NCBI RefSeq assembly: GCF_013087515.1
Contig: NZ_JABFCN010000030.1
Location: forward strand, 281,944-345,943
From: Rhizobium sophorae
GTDB taxonomy: Bacteria > Pseudomonadota > Alphaproteobacteria > Rhizobiales > Rhizobiaceae
Length of the DNA: 64,000 bases
Direction: 5' to 3'
This document shows positions 54,157-62,437 of the stretch, piece by piece. The notes beneath the pieces are model-generated. The model had not been told where the DNA came from, searched no databases, and was given only the letters and a program-made list of their open reading frames with translations. The translations under genes and the position numbers were made by a program. Position 1 is the stretch's first letter. Each line of letters starts with the position of its first letter.

Positions 54157-54711
54157 CTAATGCTGGAAGCGCAAAGACCAGCGCTGTCCGTTGCTGGTCA
54201 TGCGGATAAGGGAAAGCGGCTCGACGTCGCTCAGCCAGAAGGAGGAGAGCGGCGCCTGCAGCACATGCAAGATCGATGCCCGGATGACGGCCGCATGGCT
54301 GATTGCAATGATGTGGCCGCCGAGGACGGTCTGGCCATCCATCCAGCCGGCGATGCGCGTGCGCAGATCAAGAAGGCTCTCGCCGCCATGCGGGGCCGCT
54401 TCCGGATCGATCATCCAGCCCATGAGGTTCTCCGGCTCTTCGACCTCTATCGCCGCGATCGACCTGCCGGCCCAGCGGCCATAGTCGCAGTCACTAAGTG
54501 CGCGGTCTATCCGGGCTTCGAGGCGGAGCGCGTCAGCAGTCTGACGGGCACGCAAGGCGGGGCTCGTGGCAATACGGTCGGCGCGGGGCAGCACAGCCAT
54601 CCTGCCCGCTTCCTCCACAGCCTTTTCCTCAAGCGGTTCGTCAAGCGGAAACCGGGCCTTGCGGTTTGCCGCCGTCGCGCCATGGCAGATCCAGGTGAGG
54701 CGCGTGTTCAC
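54157..54711 (-). CDS. Histidine phosphatase-family protein, atypical
   Basis: A 184-residue member of the histidine phosphatase (phosphoglycerate mutase-like) fold. The usual RHGxT becomes ICHGATAANR near residue 9, so the first Arg is replaced by Cys. The second His (HAAVIRA near residue 143) and SPALRARQTA (residues about 50-60) are kept. The gene is divergent from the cobalamin-regulated cbtBA unit, so it may act in cobalamin salvage (CobC-like), but the replaced Arg leaves catalysis in doubt. Confidence 0.75.
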   Translation of the reverse strand: MNTRLTWICHGATAANRKARFPLDEPLEEKAVEEAGRMAVLPRADRIATSPALRARQTADALRLEARIDRALSDCDYGRWAGRSIAAIEVEEPENLMGWMIDPEAAPHGGESLLDLRTRIAGWMDGQTVLGGHIIAISHAAVIRASILHVLQAPLSSFWLSDVEPLSLIRMTSNGQRWSLRFQH

Positions 54712-54782
54712 GGTCGTTCTTGTCTCCCGGAATGCGGCGACAGCGTCCTTCGCCGGCTTGTGAAGTTTCGTTGACAGTCTCT

Positions 54783-54925
54783 TCGGCGTGCAGATATAAC
54801 CGTGCTGTTGCGGGTTTGGAAGCCGGTGTAAGTCCGGCGCGGTCGCGCCACTGTGACCAGCGTGTCGAAAGCTCTTCGCGCTGGAAGTCAGACCCTACTG
54901 CACAAGCACTCTTTCGACTGAACGC
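54783..54925 (+). promoter_or_regulatory. Cobalamin riboswitch
   Basis: The conserved B12 elements are in order: GGAAGCCGGTGTAAGTCCGG (about 54818-54838), the B12 box GCGCCACTGTGACC (54845-54858) and GGAAGTCAGACCC (54882-54895). The AGGAGG-like site of cbtB at 54935-54940 lies just beyond, so cobalamin would block expression. Coordinates are approximate at the 5' side. Confidence 0.93.
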
Positions 54926-54944
54926 GTCATTCCCGGAGGAATAC

Positions 54945-55154
54945 ATGTCTGACACCACTTTCGCGCCCGTTGCGGTACCGGCGCCGATCCCTGTAGGCGA
55001 GATCCTGCCCTGGGCGATCTTCGGCGGCCTGCTGATGCTGATCGTCCTCTATTTCGTCGGCACCGAGGAAGGCGCGATGGCGCTGTTCAACGGCATGTAT
55101 GTGCACGAATTCGTGCATGACGGCCGCCATCTCCTCGGCTTTCCCTGCCACTAA
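54945..55154 (+). CDS. cbtB: Cobalt transporter subunit CbtB
   Basis: A 69-residue protein with one membrane helix (residues about 20-40) and a histidine-rich C-terminus, MYVHEFVHDGRHLLGFPCH, which likely binds cobalt. CbtB is the small partner of CbtA. It is placed under the cobalamin riboswitch with CGGAGGA upstream. Confidence 0.92.
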   Translation: MSDTTFAPVAVPAPIPVGEILPWAIFGGLLMLIVLYFVGTEEGAMALFNGMYVHEFVHDGRHLLGFPCH

Positions 55155-55180
55155 AGCGCTTCGCGATCGGAGTTCCTGAC

Positions 55181-55927
55181 ATGGTTGGAAACCTTCTGCT
55201 TCGCGGCATGCTCGCGGGCCTGATTGCCGGCATCCTCGTTTTCGCTTTCGCCCATACCTTCGGCGAGCCGCTGGTCGATGCGGCGATCGCCTTCGAGGAG
55301 GCAAACGCCCAGGCGGCCGGCGAGGCTGCCGAACCTGAAATCGTCAGCCGCGCCACGCAGGCCGGTCTCGGCCTTTTCACCGGCGTCATGGCCTATAGCG
55401 TCGCCGTCGGCGGGCTCTTCGCGCTCGCTTTCGCCTTCGTGCATGGTCGCTTCAGCCGCCTTTCGGCGCGCGGCACCTCGGCCGTCATCGCCATTGCCGC
55501 CTTCGTGGCGGTCGTGCTTGTTCCCAGCATCAAATATCCCGCGACTCCGCCGGCGGTCGGCAATCCCGACACGATCGGCGTCAGGACCGAGCTGTTCTTC
55601 CTGATGATCGTCGTTTCGCTTGCCGCACTCATTGCCGCGGTGGCGCTGTCAAGTCGTCTCTCTCAGCGCTTCGGTCCCTGGAACGGCGCGACCATCGCCG
55701 GCATCGCCTATCTCGTCTTCATCGGCCTTGTGCTCTATCTGCTGCCGCCGATCAACGAGGTGCCGGAGAACTTTTCGGCGATGGTGCTCTGGGGCTTCCG
55801 CACGACCTCGCTTGGCATGCATGCGATCCTCTGGGCAACGCTCGGCCTCGCCTTCGGCGCGCTGGCGGAAAAGCGGCTTGCCGTTAAGGGCGGGCAACGC
55901 GGCCGGCCGGCAACGGCATTTCACTGA
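55181..55927 (+). CDS. cbtA: Cobalt transporter subunit CbtA
   Basis: A 248-residue membrane protein with five predicted helices, beginning NLLLRGMLAGLIAGILVFAFAHTFGEPLVD. CbtA is proposed as the cobalt importer that feeds cobalamin synthesis. It follows cbtB by 26 bases. Confidence 0.92.
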   Translation: MVGNLLLRGMLAGLIAGILVFAFAHTFGEPLVDAAIAFEEANAQAAGEAAEPEIVSRATQAGLGLFTGVMAYSVAVGGLFALAFAFVHGRFSRLSARGTSAVIAIAAFVAVVLVPSIKYPATPPAVGNPDTIGVRTELFFLMIVVSLAALIAAVALSSRLSQRFGPWNGATIAGIAYLVFIGLVLYLLPPINEVPENFSAMVLWGFRTTSLGMHAILWATLGLAFGALAEKRLAVKGGQRGRPATAFH

Positions 55928-55977
55928 ACGCATCGAAGGGCACCGCTTTGCCGGCGCCCTGAATTTTTCGGGCGATT

Positions 55978-56610
55978 ATGAAAAACGACAGAGCCAGACC
56001 ACTGCTGCTGACGGCGTCTTCTGCCGCCGCGTTTTTTTGTGTGGTCGCTGGAAGCGCTTTTGCTCATAGCCGTGGGGACGGCGGCAGCCATGCCGGGCTG
56101 AATATCCCGCAAATTTCCCATGGCGAGATGGCTGTCATATCTGACTATCGCGGTCGGATCATCGATCTTGCATCCCGCGCCGTCGAGACGAACGAGCCGT
56201 TCCGGCGCGTGCTGAACTATGCCGAGATCCAATATTCCTACTGTCTGTGGGGCCGGATGCCGGGCAGCGTGATGGATGAGGAAAGCCCGTTCAACGAATG
56301 CGCGCATGCCTATCTCGCCGCGGCCAAGGCGGTCTTGCTTTCGATGCGCGAGATGCCACGGGAGAGGGCCGCGGCGGATGAAATCATTTCCGCGGTCGAT
56401 GCCGATATGGTGCGGCGCGGTCTTGCGCTCATCACCTGCCGATTCAGCGGCGAGGCCTTCAACTCTGCTGATATCGTCAAGCCGCGCTGGAGCGGGATCC
56501 CATTCCATGCCGCCAGCATGGCGTCGCTGACCGGACTAGCCTCCTTGTTCGTCCTTGGCGTGTTTGCGCTTCGCCGCTTCTCGCAGCCGAAAGCTCAATC
56601 GTCGGAATAG
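55978..56610 (+). CDS. Exported protein of unknown function in cbt unit
   Basis: A 210-residue protein with a signal peptide (residues about 1-29, ending GSAFA), directly followed by HSRGDGGSHAG, and a C-terminal membrane helix (about 180-200, SMASLTGLASLFVLGVFAL) with a basic tail. Two or three cysteines (YCLWGRM, NECAHAY, ITCRF) are spaced in the middle. The histidines after the cleavage site could bind metal. It follows cbtA by 50 bases on the same strand and so may be under the riboswitch. I do not recognise the family. Confidence 0.75.
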   Translation: MKNDRARPLLLTASSAAAFFCVVAGSAFAHSRGDGGSHAGLNIPQISHGEMAVISDYRGRIIDLASRAVETNEPFRRVLNYAEIQYSYCLWGRMPGSVMDEESPFNECAHAYLAAAKAVLLSMREMPRERAAADEIISAVDADMVRRGLALITCRFSGEAFNSADIVKPRWSGIPFHAASMASLTGLASLFVLGVFALRRFSQPKAQSSE

Positions 56611-57257
56611 CGCTGCTCGCGCCACGGATCGCCATAGATGTGGTAGCCGTTCTTTTCCCAGAAGCCGGCCTGGTCGGCAGGCATCAGCTCGATGCGGCGC
56701 AGCCATTTGGCGCTTTTCCAGAAATAGAGATGCGGTACGACGAGGCGCATCGGGCCGCCGTGCTCCGCCGTCAGCGGCAGGCCTTCCCAGGCGGTGGCGA
56801 GGATTGCATCCTCGGCGGCGAAATCGGCGAGCGGCAGGTTCGTGGTATAGCCGTCGTAGCTCGTCAGCATGACGTAAGCTGCTTCCGGCTTCGGCATGGC
56901 GAGGTCGAGTAGATCGCGCGTCGAAACGCCCTTCCATTTGTTGTCGTACCGCGACCAGGTGGTGACGCAGTGGATATCGCTGACCCTTGTGCTCTGTTCG
57001 ATCGCCTGGAAGTCGGCCCAGGTGAGGGTGAGCGTCGTTTCGACGAGGCCGCGCAGCTCGAGCCGCCAGGTCTCGGTCGAGATGACAGGCTGCTGGCCGA
57101 GATCGAGTACCGGCCAATTCTTGACAAGGTGCTGGCCGGGCGGCAGGCGCTCGGCTTCGGGACGGCTGATACGGCCGGTCAGGAACTTGCCCTCGGCCGC
57201 CCAGCGGCGTTTGGATGTGGTGAGTTTGCTGTCGGCGGGAGTCTGGTCGTCGCTCAT
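56595..57257 (-). CDS. Sulfite oxidase-fold molybdoprotein (YuiH-like)
   Basis: A 220-residue protein of the oxidoreductase molybdopterin-binding family. The Mo-ligand Cys lies in IHCVTTWSRYDNKW near residue 98, with LTSYDGYTTNLPL and GGPMRLVVPHLYFWKSAKW following. No signal peptide, so cytoplasmic; substrate unknown. ATG 57257 has AAGGAG upstream. Its end overlaps the preceding gene by 16 bases on the opposite strand. Confidence 0.88.
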   Translation of the reverse strand: MSDDQTPADSKLTTSKRRWAAEGKFLTGRISRPEAERLPPGQHLVKNWPVLDLGQQPVISTETWRLELRGLVETTLTLTWADFQAIEQSTRVSDIHCVTTWSRYDNKWKGVSTRDLLDLAMPKPEAAYVMLTSYDGYTTNLPLADFAAEDAILATAWEGLPLTAEHGGPMRLVVPHLYFWKSAKWLRRIELMPADQAGFWEKNGYHIYGDPWREQRYSDD

Positions 57258-57429
57258 GAGTGGGTCTCCTTGCGATGCAGCAATAGGACATCTGCCCCTG
57301 CCGGGTGTCAAGTTTCGGCTGCCCCTTGGAAATCGCGGCCGGCCTCATTAGACTTGGCGCTGTCGGGTATGCCTCGCTGGGGAGCGGAGGCAGAAAGGGG
57401 AGGAGCCGGATCTGTCTTCGAGATATCGT

Positions 57430-59244
57430 GTGATAGCGGCGTTGCTCGTCGTGCCACTCATCATTTTCGCCTTCTTCACCCATGGAAGCGCGATTGCAAC
57501 GCGCGCCTATATGGAGGAAGCCTCGGCGCAGGCAGGCACGGCGCTGCGCCTTGCCGTTTCGGCACTCAGCGGCCATCTCAACCGCTACGAGGCGCTGCCG
57601 GCGCTGATCGCCGATCATGACGACATCAAGGAACTGGTGAGCGCGCCTGAAGATGAGACGCTGCGCGGTGCGGCCAATCTCTATCTCAAGGAGATCAACG
57701 GGCTGCTGAAATCCTCCGACATCTATGTGGTCAAGCCGGATGGAGAGACGATTGCGGCAAGCAATTACGATGGGCCTGCAAGCTTCGTCGGACAGAATTT
57801 CAGCTACAGGCCTTATTTCCAGGATGCGATCGAAGGCCGGCAGGCGCGGTTTTACGCGCTCGGCACCACCTCGCTGAAGCGCGGCTATTATTTTGCCGCA
57901 CCGATCCGGACCGGCGCGGATATTCGCGGCGTCATCGTCTTCAAGGTCGATATCGACATGATCGAATCCTCCTGGGGTGGCGGCGAATACAAGATTTTCG
58001 TCTCCGATCCGGAAGGCATCATCTTCATGTCCGGTAGCCCGGAATGGCTCTATGGCGCGATCCTGCCGCTGACGGCCGACCGCGTCGCCCGCACCGAGGC
58101 GTCGCGACGTTATGCCAATGCCAGGCTGGCGGCGCTGCCGGTGACGCGTCACCAGTTCGAGCAGCATGAGCTGATGACGCTGGCCGGCGAGCGCGGTTCG
58201 AGTGAATATCTGGTGCTCTCGCACTACATGCCGGCCGAGGACTGGACGGTGAACGTGCTGATGGAAACGAGTTCCATCCGTGCCCAGGCGCGCACGGCGC
58301 TTGCGGCAGTCTTTCTCTTCCTCTGCATCGCCGGGCTCGCGGTCGCGGTTCTGCGCCAGAGGCGGGCGCGGCTTGCCGAGCGTATGGAGATGCAAGCCGA
58401 AGCCCGCAACGAGCTGGAGCGGCGCGTCGAGGAGCGCACGGCCGATCTTGCCCGCGTCAACAGCCGCATAGAAGAAGAAATCGCCGAAAGGCGGCTAACC
58501 GAGCAACAGCTTAGACAAACACAGGCCGATCTGATCCAGGCGGGCAAGCTTGCCGGGCTGGGGCAGATGTCGGCTGCCCTTTCGCACGAGTTCAACCAGC
58601 CGCTCGCCGCCGCCAAGACCTATACCGACAGCGCCTCCGTTCTCATCGACCGTGGGCGGACGGAGGAGGCGCGGGACAATATCCGGCGTATCGGCGGGCT
58701 GATCGACCGCATGGCCGCGATCAGCCGGCACCTGCGCAACTTCGCCCGCAAACCGAACGAGAAGCTCGGGTCGGTTTCCCTCGACGAGGCGATGCATGAT
58801 ACGCTTGAGATCATCGCCTGGCGGCTGAAAGCGGCGGATGCCGAACTCCTACTCGATCTCGGGCCGTGTCCTCCGGTTGTGCGCGCCGGTTCGGTGCGTC
58901 TGCAGCAGGTGCTGGTGAATGTGATTTCCAACGCGGCCGATGCGGTGGAAGGTCTGGATGACAGACGCATCGAGGTTTGCGCCTTGGAGGACACCGGCAA
59001 GGTGGTGCTGACGATACGTGATCACGGGCCGGGCGTGCCGGCGGCGATCGCCCAGCGTATCTTCGATCCCTTCTTCACGACGAAGGGCGTCGGCAAGGGG
59101 CTCGGTCTCGGACTTTCGATCTCATACAACATCATCAAGGATTTCGGCGGCAGCTTGACTGCGGCCAATCATCCCGACGGAGGTGCTGTCTTCCGCATCG
59201 AGCTGCAATCGGCGGCGGGGCTGATGCCGGAGGCGGCGGAATGA
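57430..59244 (+). CDS. Sensor histidine kinase, DctB-like
   Basis: A 604-residue kinase. N-terminal membrane helix, a periplasmic double-Cache/PAS-like sensory domain (about residues 30-275, with VKPDGETIAASNYD and KRGYYFAAPI), a second helix near 285-303, a coiled coil, HisKA with phospho-His 386 in ALSHEFNQPLAAAKTY, and HATPase (NVISNAADAVEG, GPGVP, FFTTKGVGKGLGLGLSI). Matches C4-dicarboxylate sensor DctB. I give the GTG at 57430; a strong GGAGGAG lies just before CTG 57412, which may be the true start. It overlaps the response regulator gene by four bases. Confidence 0.9.
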   Translation: MIAALLVVPLIIFAFFTHGSAIATRAYMEEASAQAGTALRLAVSALSGHLNRYEALPALIADHDDIKELVSAPEDETLRGAANLYLKEINGLLKSSDIYVVKPDGETIAASNYDGPASFVGQNFSYRPYFQDAIEGRQARFYALGTTSLKRGYYFAAPIRTGADIRGVIVFKVDIDMIESSWGGGEYKIFVSDPEGIIFMSGSPEWLYGAILPLTADRVARTEASRRYANARLAALPVTRHQFEQHELMTLAGERGSSEYLVLSHYMPAEDWTVNVLMETSSIRAQARTALAAVFLFLCIAGLAVAVLRQRRARLAERMEMQAEARNELERRVEERTADLARVNSRIEEEIAERRLTEQQLRQTQADLIQAGKLAGLGQMSAALSHEFNQPLAAAKTYTDSASVLIDRGRTEEARDNIRRIGGLIDRMAAISRHLRNFARKPNEKLGSVSLDEAMHDTLEIIAWRLKAADAELLLDLGPCPPVVRAGSVRLQQVLVNVISNAADAVEGLDDRRIEVCALEDTGKVVLTIRDHGPGVPAAIAQRIFDPFFTTKGVGKGLGLGLSISYNIIKDFGGSLTAANHPDGGAVFRIELQSAAGLMPEAAE

Positions 59245-60575
59245 ACGATGCGAAGATCCTGCTGGTCGACGACGAGGAGGAATTGCGTCGCTCGACGGCG
59301 CAGGCGTTGGAGCTCTCCGGCTTCAGCGTCGAGACCTTTTCGAACGGCGACCACGTGCTGGAGTTGATCGGCTACAGTTTTCCCGGTGTCGTGGTCAGCG
59401 ATATCCGCATGCCGGGCATGGACGGCATGACGCTGATGCAGAAGATCCGCGAGCTCGACCCCGAGGTGCCGGTCATTCTCGTCACCGGCCACGGCGATGT
59501 GCAGCTTGCGGTGAAGGCGATGCGCGAAGGCGCCTATGATTTCATCGAGAAGCCGTTCACGCCCGAGATGCTTGCCGGCGTCATCCGCCGGGCGATGGAG
59601 CGGCGCGGCCTCGTGCTCGAAAACCGGCTGCTGAAAGCGGTCGCCGGCAAACGCGACGATATCGAGGCACGGTTGCCGGGGCGCACGCAGGTGATGGTGG
59701 ATCTGCGTTACCGCATCCGGGCGATCGGGGCGAGCGATGCCGATACGCTGATCGTCGGCGAGACCGGGGCCGGCAAGGAGGTGGTGGCGCGGGCACTCCA
59801 CGACATCAGTGCCCGAGCGAGCCGGCCGTTCATCGCGATCAATTGTGCCGCACTGCCGGCGAACCTGATCGAGAGCGAGCTTTTCGGCCATGAGGTGGGG
59901 GCCTTTCCGGGCGCGGTGAGGCCGCGTTATGGAAAATTCGAACACGGGCGCGGCGGCACGATCCTGCTCGACGAGATCGGCTCCATGCCCTTCGACCTGC
60001 AGGCGAAGTTCCTGCGGGTGCTGCAGGAGCGGGTGATCTCCAGGCTCGGATCGAACGAGGTGGTGGCGCTCGACGTGCGTTTCATCGCGACAAGTAAGGT
60101 CGATCTGGAGGCGGAGGTGGCGGCGGGGCGCTTCCGCGCCGACCTCTTCTATCGGCTGAACGTCGCGACGCTGCACGTGCCGTCGCTGTCGCAGCGGCGC
60201 GCGGATGTTCCGCTGCTTTTCCTGCAGCTGGTGCGGGAAGCGGCGGCCCGCTACGGCCGCGACGAGATGGCCGTGCCGCCAGACGTGATTTCCGACATTG
60301 CTCAGCGCGACTGGCCCGGCAATGTGCGTGAGCTGAGGAATGCCGCCGACCGTCTGGTCCTCGGTCTCGACAATGGCGGGCGGCAAGCCGAGGAGGCGAC
60401 CGGGCTTGCGGAGCGCGTCGCCGAATTCGAACGCGGGGTCATTGCCAGCGCGCTGGTGGCGCATGGCGGCAGCCTCAGGCCGGTCTATGAGTCGCTCGGC
60501 ATTTCCCGGAAAACCCTCTACGAAAAGATGCAGAAATATGGTCTCGACAAGCGGATGCTGACGACCGAAAGTTAG
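59241..60575 (+). CDS. NtrC-family response regulator, DctD-like, GAFPGA variant
   Basis: A 444-residue regulator. Receiver domain with phospho-Asp 54 (SDIRMPGMDG), AAA+ domain with Walker A GETGAGKE (173-180) and Walker B GGTILLDEIG, and a Fis-type helix-turn-helix at the C-terminus (PVYESLGISRKTLYEKM). The sigma-54 contact loop GAFTGA is here GAFPGA (220-225), with Pro in place of the Thr. That Thr is important for sigma-54 activation in other members, so the protein may act differently. It overlaps the kinase gene by four bases. Confidence 0.9.
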   Translation: MNDAKILLVDDEEELRRSTAQALELSGFSVETFSNGDHVLELIGYSFPGVVVSDIRMPGMDGMTLMQKIRELDPEVPVILVTGHGDVQLAVKAMREGAYDFIEKPFTPEMLAGVIRRAMERRGLVLENRLLKAVAGKRDDIEARLPGRTQVMVDLRYRIRAIGASDADTLIVGETGAGKEVVARALHDISARASRPFIAINCAALPANLIESELFGHEVGAFPGAVRPRYGKFEHGRGGTILLDEIGSMPFDLQAKFLRVLQERVISRLGSNEVVALDVRFIATSKVDLEAEVAAGRFRADLFYRLNVATLHVPSLSQRRADVPLLFLQLVREAAARYGRDEMAVPPDVISDIAQRDWPGNVRELRNAADRLVLGLDNGGRQAEEATGLAERVAEFERGVIASALVAHGGSLRPVYESLGISRKTLYEKMQKYGLDKRMLTTES

Positions 60576-60647
60576 CCCGGGGCTGTCGGCGGCGCAATCT
60601 CGCGGTGGGCTGGGCCGGCCGTTTGTTTCCGAATCGACCCATGCTGC

Positions 60648-60694
60648 ATTGCACTGTCGCAAAATCTTCTTTCGAAAGCGACTGCAATGATTGC
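60648..60694. promoter_or_regulatory. Candidate operator upstream of tctC
   Basis: An imperfect inverted repeat, ATTGCACTGTCGC (60648-60660) with GCGACTGCAAT (60678-60688), overlaps a perfect palindrome GCAATGATTGC (60684-60694). The repeated ATTGC arms suggest a dimeric regulator site, perhaps for the neighbouring response regulator. No good -24/-12 sigma-54 promoter was found; the only GG-N10-GC (60580-60593) matches poorly. Confidence 0.45.
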
Positions 60695-60783
60695 GGGTCG
60701 ATTTTTCCAGGCGGCAAATAGGTGATCCGAACCGGCGCGGAGGATGTGTCGGCGGACTTGCTTATTTCATCAGGGAGGAAACG

Positions 60784-61767
60784 ATGAAAATTCTGAAGGC
60801 CATGCTCGGCCTGACCGCGGCTGCCGCGGTCTCTCTTCTCGCCGGCGCCGCTTCGGCGCAGACCTATCCCGAGCGCACCATCACCATGGTTGTGCCGTTT
60901 GCGGCCGGCGGCCCGACCGATACCGTCGCGCGCCTCGTCGCCGAATCCATGTCGAAGGATCTCGGCCAGCAGATCGTCGTCGAAAATGTCGGCGGAGCGG
61001 GCGGCACGCTCGGCGCCGGCCGCGTAGCGAATGCCGATCCCGACGGTTACACCATCCTGCTGCACCATATCGGCATGGCGACCAGCGCCACGCTCTACCG
61101 CAAGCTCGCCTACGACACGCTCGGCGCCTTCGACTATGTCGGCCTCGTCACCGACGTGCCGATGACGATCGTTGCCCGTAAGGACATGGAGCCGGCCGAC
61201 CTCAAGGGGCTGATCGATTATATCAAGGCTAACAAGGACAAGGTGACGGTTGCCAATGCCGGCATCGGTGCGGCCTCGCATCTCTGCGGCATGATGTTCA
61301 TGAGCGCCATCCAGACGCCGCTCACGACCGTTCCCTATAAGGGGACCGGCCCTGCCATGACCGATCTGCTCGGCGGTCAGGTCGACGTCATGTGCGACCA
61401 GACGACCAACACGACGAAGCAGATCCAGGGCGGCACGATCAAGGCCTATGCCGTGACCTCGCCCAAGCGCCTCGACGTGATGAAGGACATTCCGACGGCC
61501 GTCGAAGCCGGCCTGCCGGGTTTTGAAGTCGGCATCTGGCACGGCATCTACACGCCGAAGGGAACGCCGGCTGAGATCAACGAACGCCTGTCGAAGTCGC
61601 TGCAGGTGGCGCTGAAGGATCCGAATGTCGGCGCCCGCTTCGCCGAGCTCGGCACGGCGCCATCCTCCGACGCCGATGCGACGCCGGCTGCGCTGAAGGC
61701 CAAACTCGAGAGCGAGATTGCCCGCTGGAAAACGGTGATCGAGGCCGCTGGCGAATATGCCGACTGA
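60784..61767 (+). CDS. tctC: Tripartite tricarboxylate transporter receptor TctC
   Basis: A 327-residue periplasmic receptor (Bug family) with a signal peptide (through GAASAQ, residue 26) and the family block YPERTITMVVPFAAGGPTDTVARL. It binds a carboxylate and delivers it to TctAB; the ligand is not told by sequence. AGGGAGG precedes the ATG. It lies beside the two-component pair that may sense the same ligand. Confidence 0.93.
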   Translation: MKILKAMLGLTAAAAVSLLAGAASAQTYPERTITMVVPFAAGGPTDTVARLVAESMSKDLGQQIVVENVGGAGGTLGAGRVANADPDGYTILLHHIGMATSATLYRKLAYDTLGAFDYVGLVTDVPMTIVARKDMEPADLKGLIDYIKANKDKVTVANAGIGAASHLCGMMFMSAIQTPLTTVPYKGTGPAMTDLLGGQVDVMCDQTTNTTKQIQGGTIKAYAVTSPKRLDVMKDIPTAVEAGLPGFEVGIWHGIYTPKGTPAEINERLSKSLQVALKDPNVGARFAELGTAPSSDADATPAALKAKLESEIARWKTVIEAAGEYAD

Positions 61768-61801
61768 GGATTATCCTCGTCAGCACATGCCGGATAAGCC
61801 T

Positions 61802-61922
61802 CTCATCCTAACCCTCTCCCCGTGAACGGGGGGAGGGGATGCGTCACTCAACGGCGGCGAGGGGCTTGCAGCATTTTTCCTTCTCCCCGCATGCGGTGAG
61901 AAGGTGCCGGCAGGCGGATGAG
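61802..61922. repeat. Palindromic repeat between tctC and tctB
   Basis: Outer arms CTCATCC (61802-61808) and GGATGAG (61916-61922) enclose two hairpins: CCCTCTCCCCGT with GGGGGAGGG (about 61812-61837) and CCTTCTCCCCGC with GCGGTGAGAAGG (about 61879-61904). This is a widespread rhizobial intergenic type. It is placed between two genes of one transporter. Confidence 0.75.
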
Positions 61923-61969
61923 GCAATCGCAGCAGCAGTGCGTCACGAACCATCTCCCCAGGAGACACC

Positions 61970-62431
61970 ATGAAATCCATCAGTTTCGATACCACCAATG
62001 CGATCTGCGGCGCGCTTTTCGTCGCGACCGGCGCTTTCTTCGCCATCCAGTCGCTGGGGCTCGACCTCGGCACGTCAGTGCGCATGGGGCCCGGTTATTT
62101 CCCGCTGGTGCTTGCCGCCGTGCTCGTGCTTCTCGGCGCGATCATCTTCATTCAGGCGCTGCGGGTCGAGGGCGAGCCGATCGACCCGTTTGCCTGGCGC
62201 GGCATGCTCTTCATCCTGCCGGCGCCGGTGTTCTTCGGGCTGACGGTGCGCGGTCTCGGATTTGCACCGTCACTGTTCCTCACCGCCTTCATCGCCTGCT
62301 TCGCATCGCAAAAGATGAACGTGTTCTTCGCGATCGTGCTGTCGTTGCTTCTGACGATCTTTTCGGTTGGGGTCTTCAGCTACGGGCTCGGCCTGCCGTT
62401 CGAGCGCTTCGGCCCCTGGGTCCGGTTCTAG
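61970..62431 (+). CDS. tctB: Tripartite tricarboxylate transporter TctB
   Basis: A 153-residue small membrane subunit with four helices, including GALFVATGAFFAIQSL and MGPGYFPLVLAAVLVLLGAI. AGGAGA precedes the ATG. It is six bases from tctA. Confidence 0.92.
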   Translation: MKSISFDTTNAICGALFVATGAFFAIQSLGLDLGTSVRMGPGYFPLVLAAVLVLLGAIIFIQALRVEGEPIDPFAWRGMLFILPAPVFFGLTVRGLGFAPSLFLTAFIACFASQKMNVFFAIVLSLLLTIFSVGVFSYGLGLPFERFGPWVRF

Positions 62432-62437
62432 GAGACG

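Noticed and set aside
60576..60783. Sigma-54 promoter before tctC
   Set aside because: The only GG-N10-GC spacing (60580-60593) lacks the TGGCAC and TTGCA flanks, so I did not call it.
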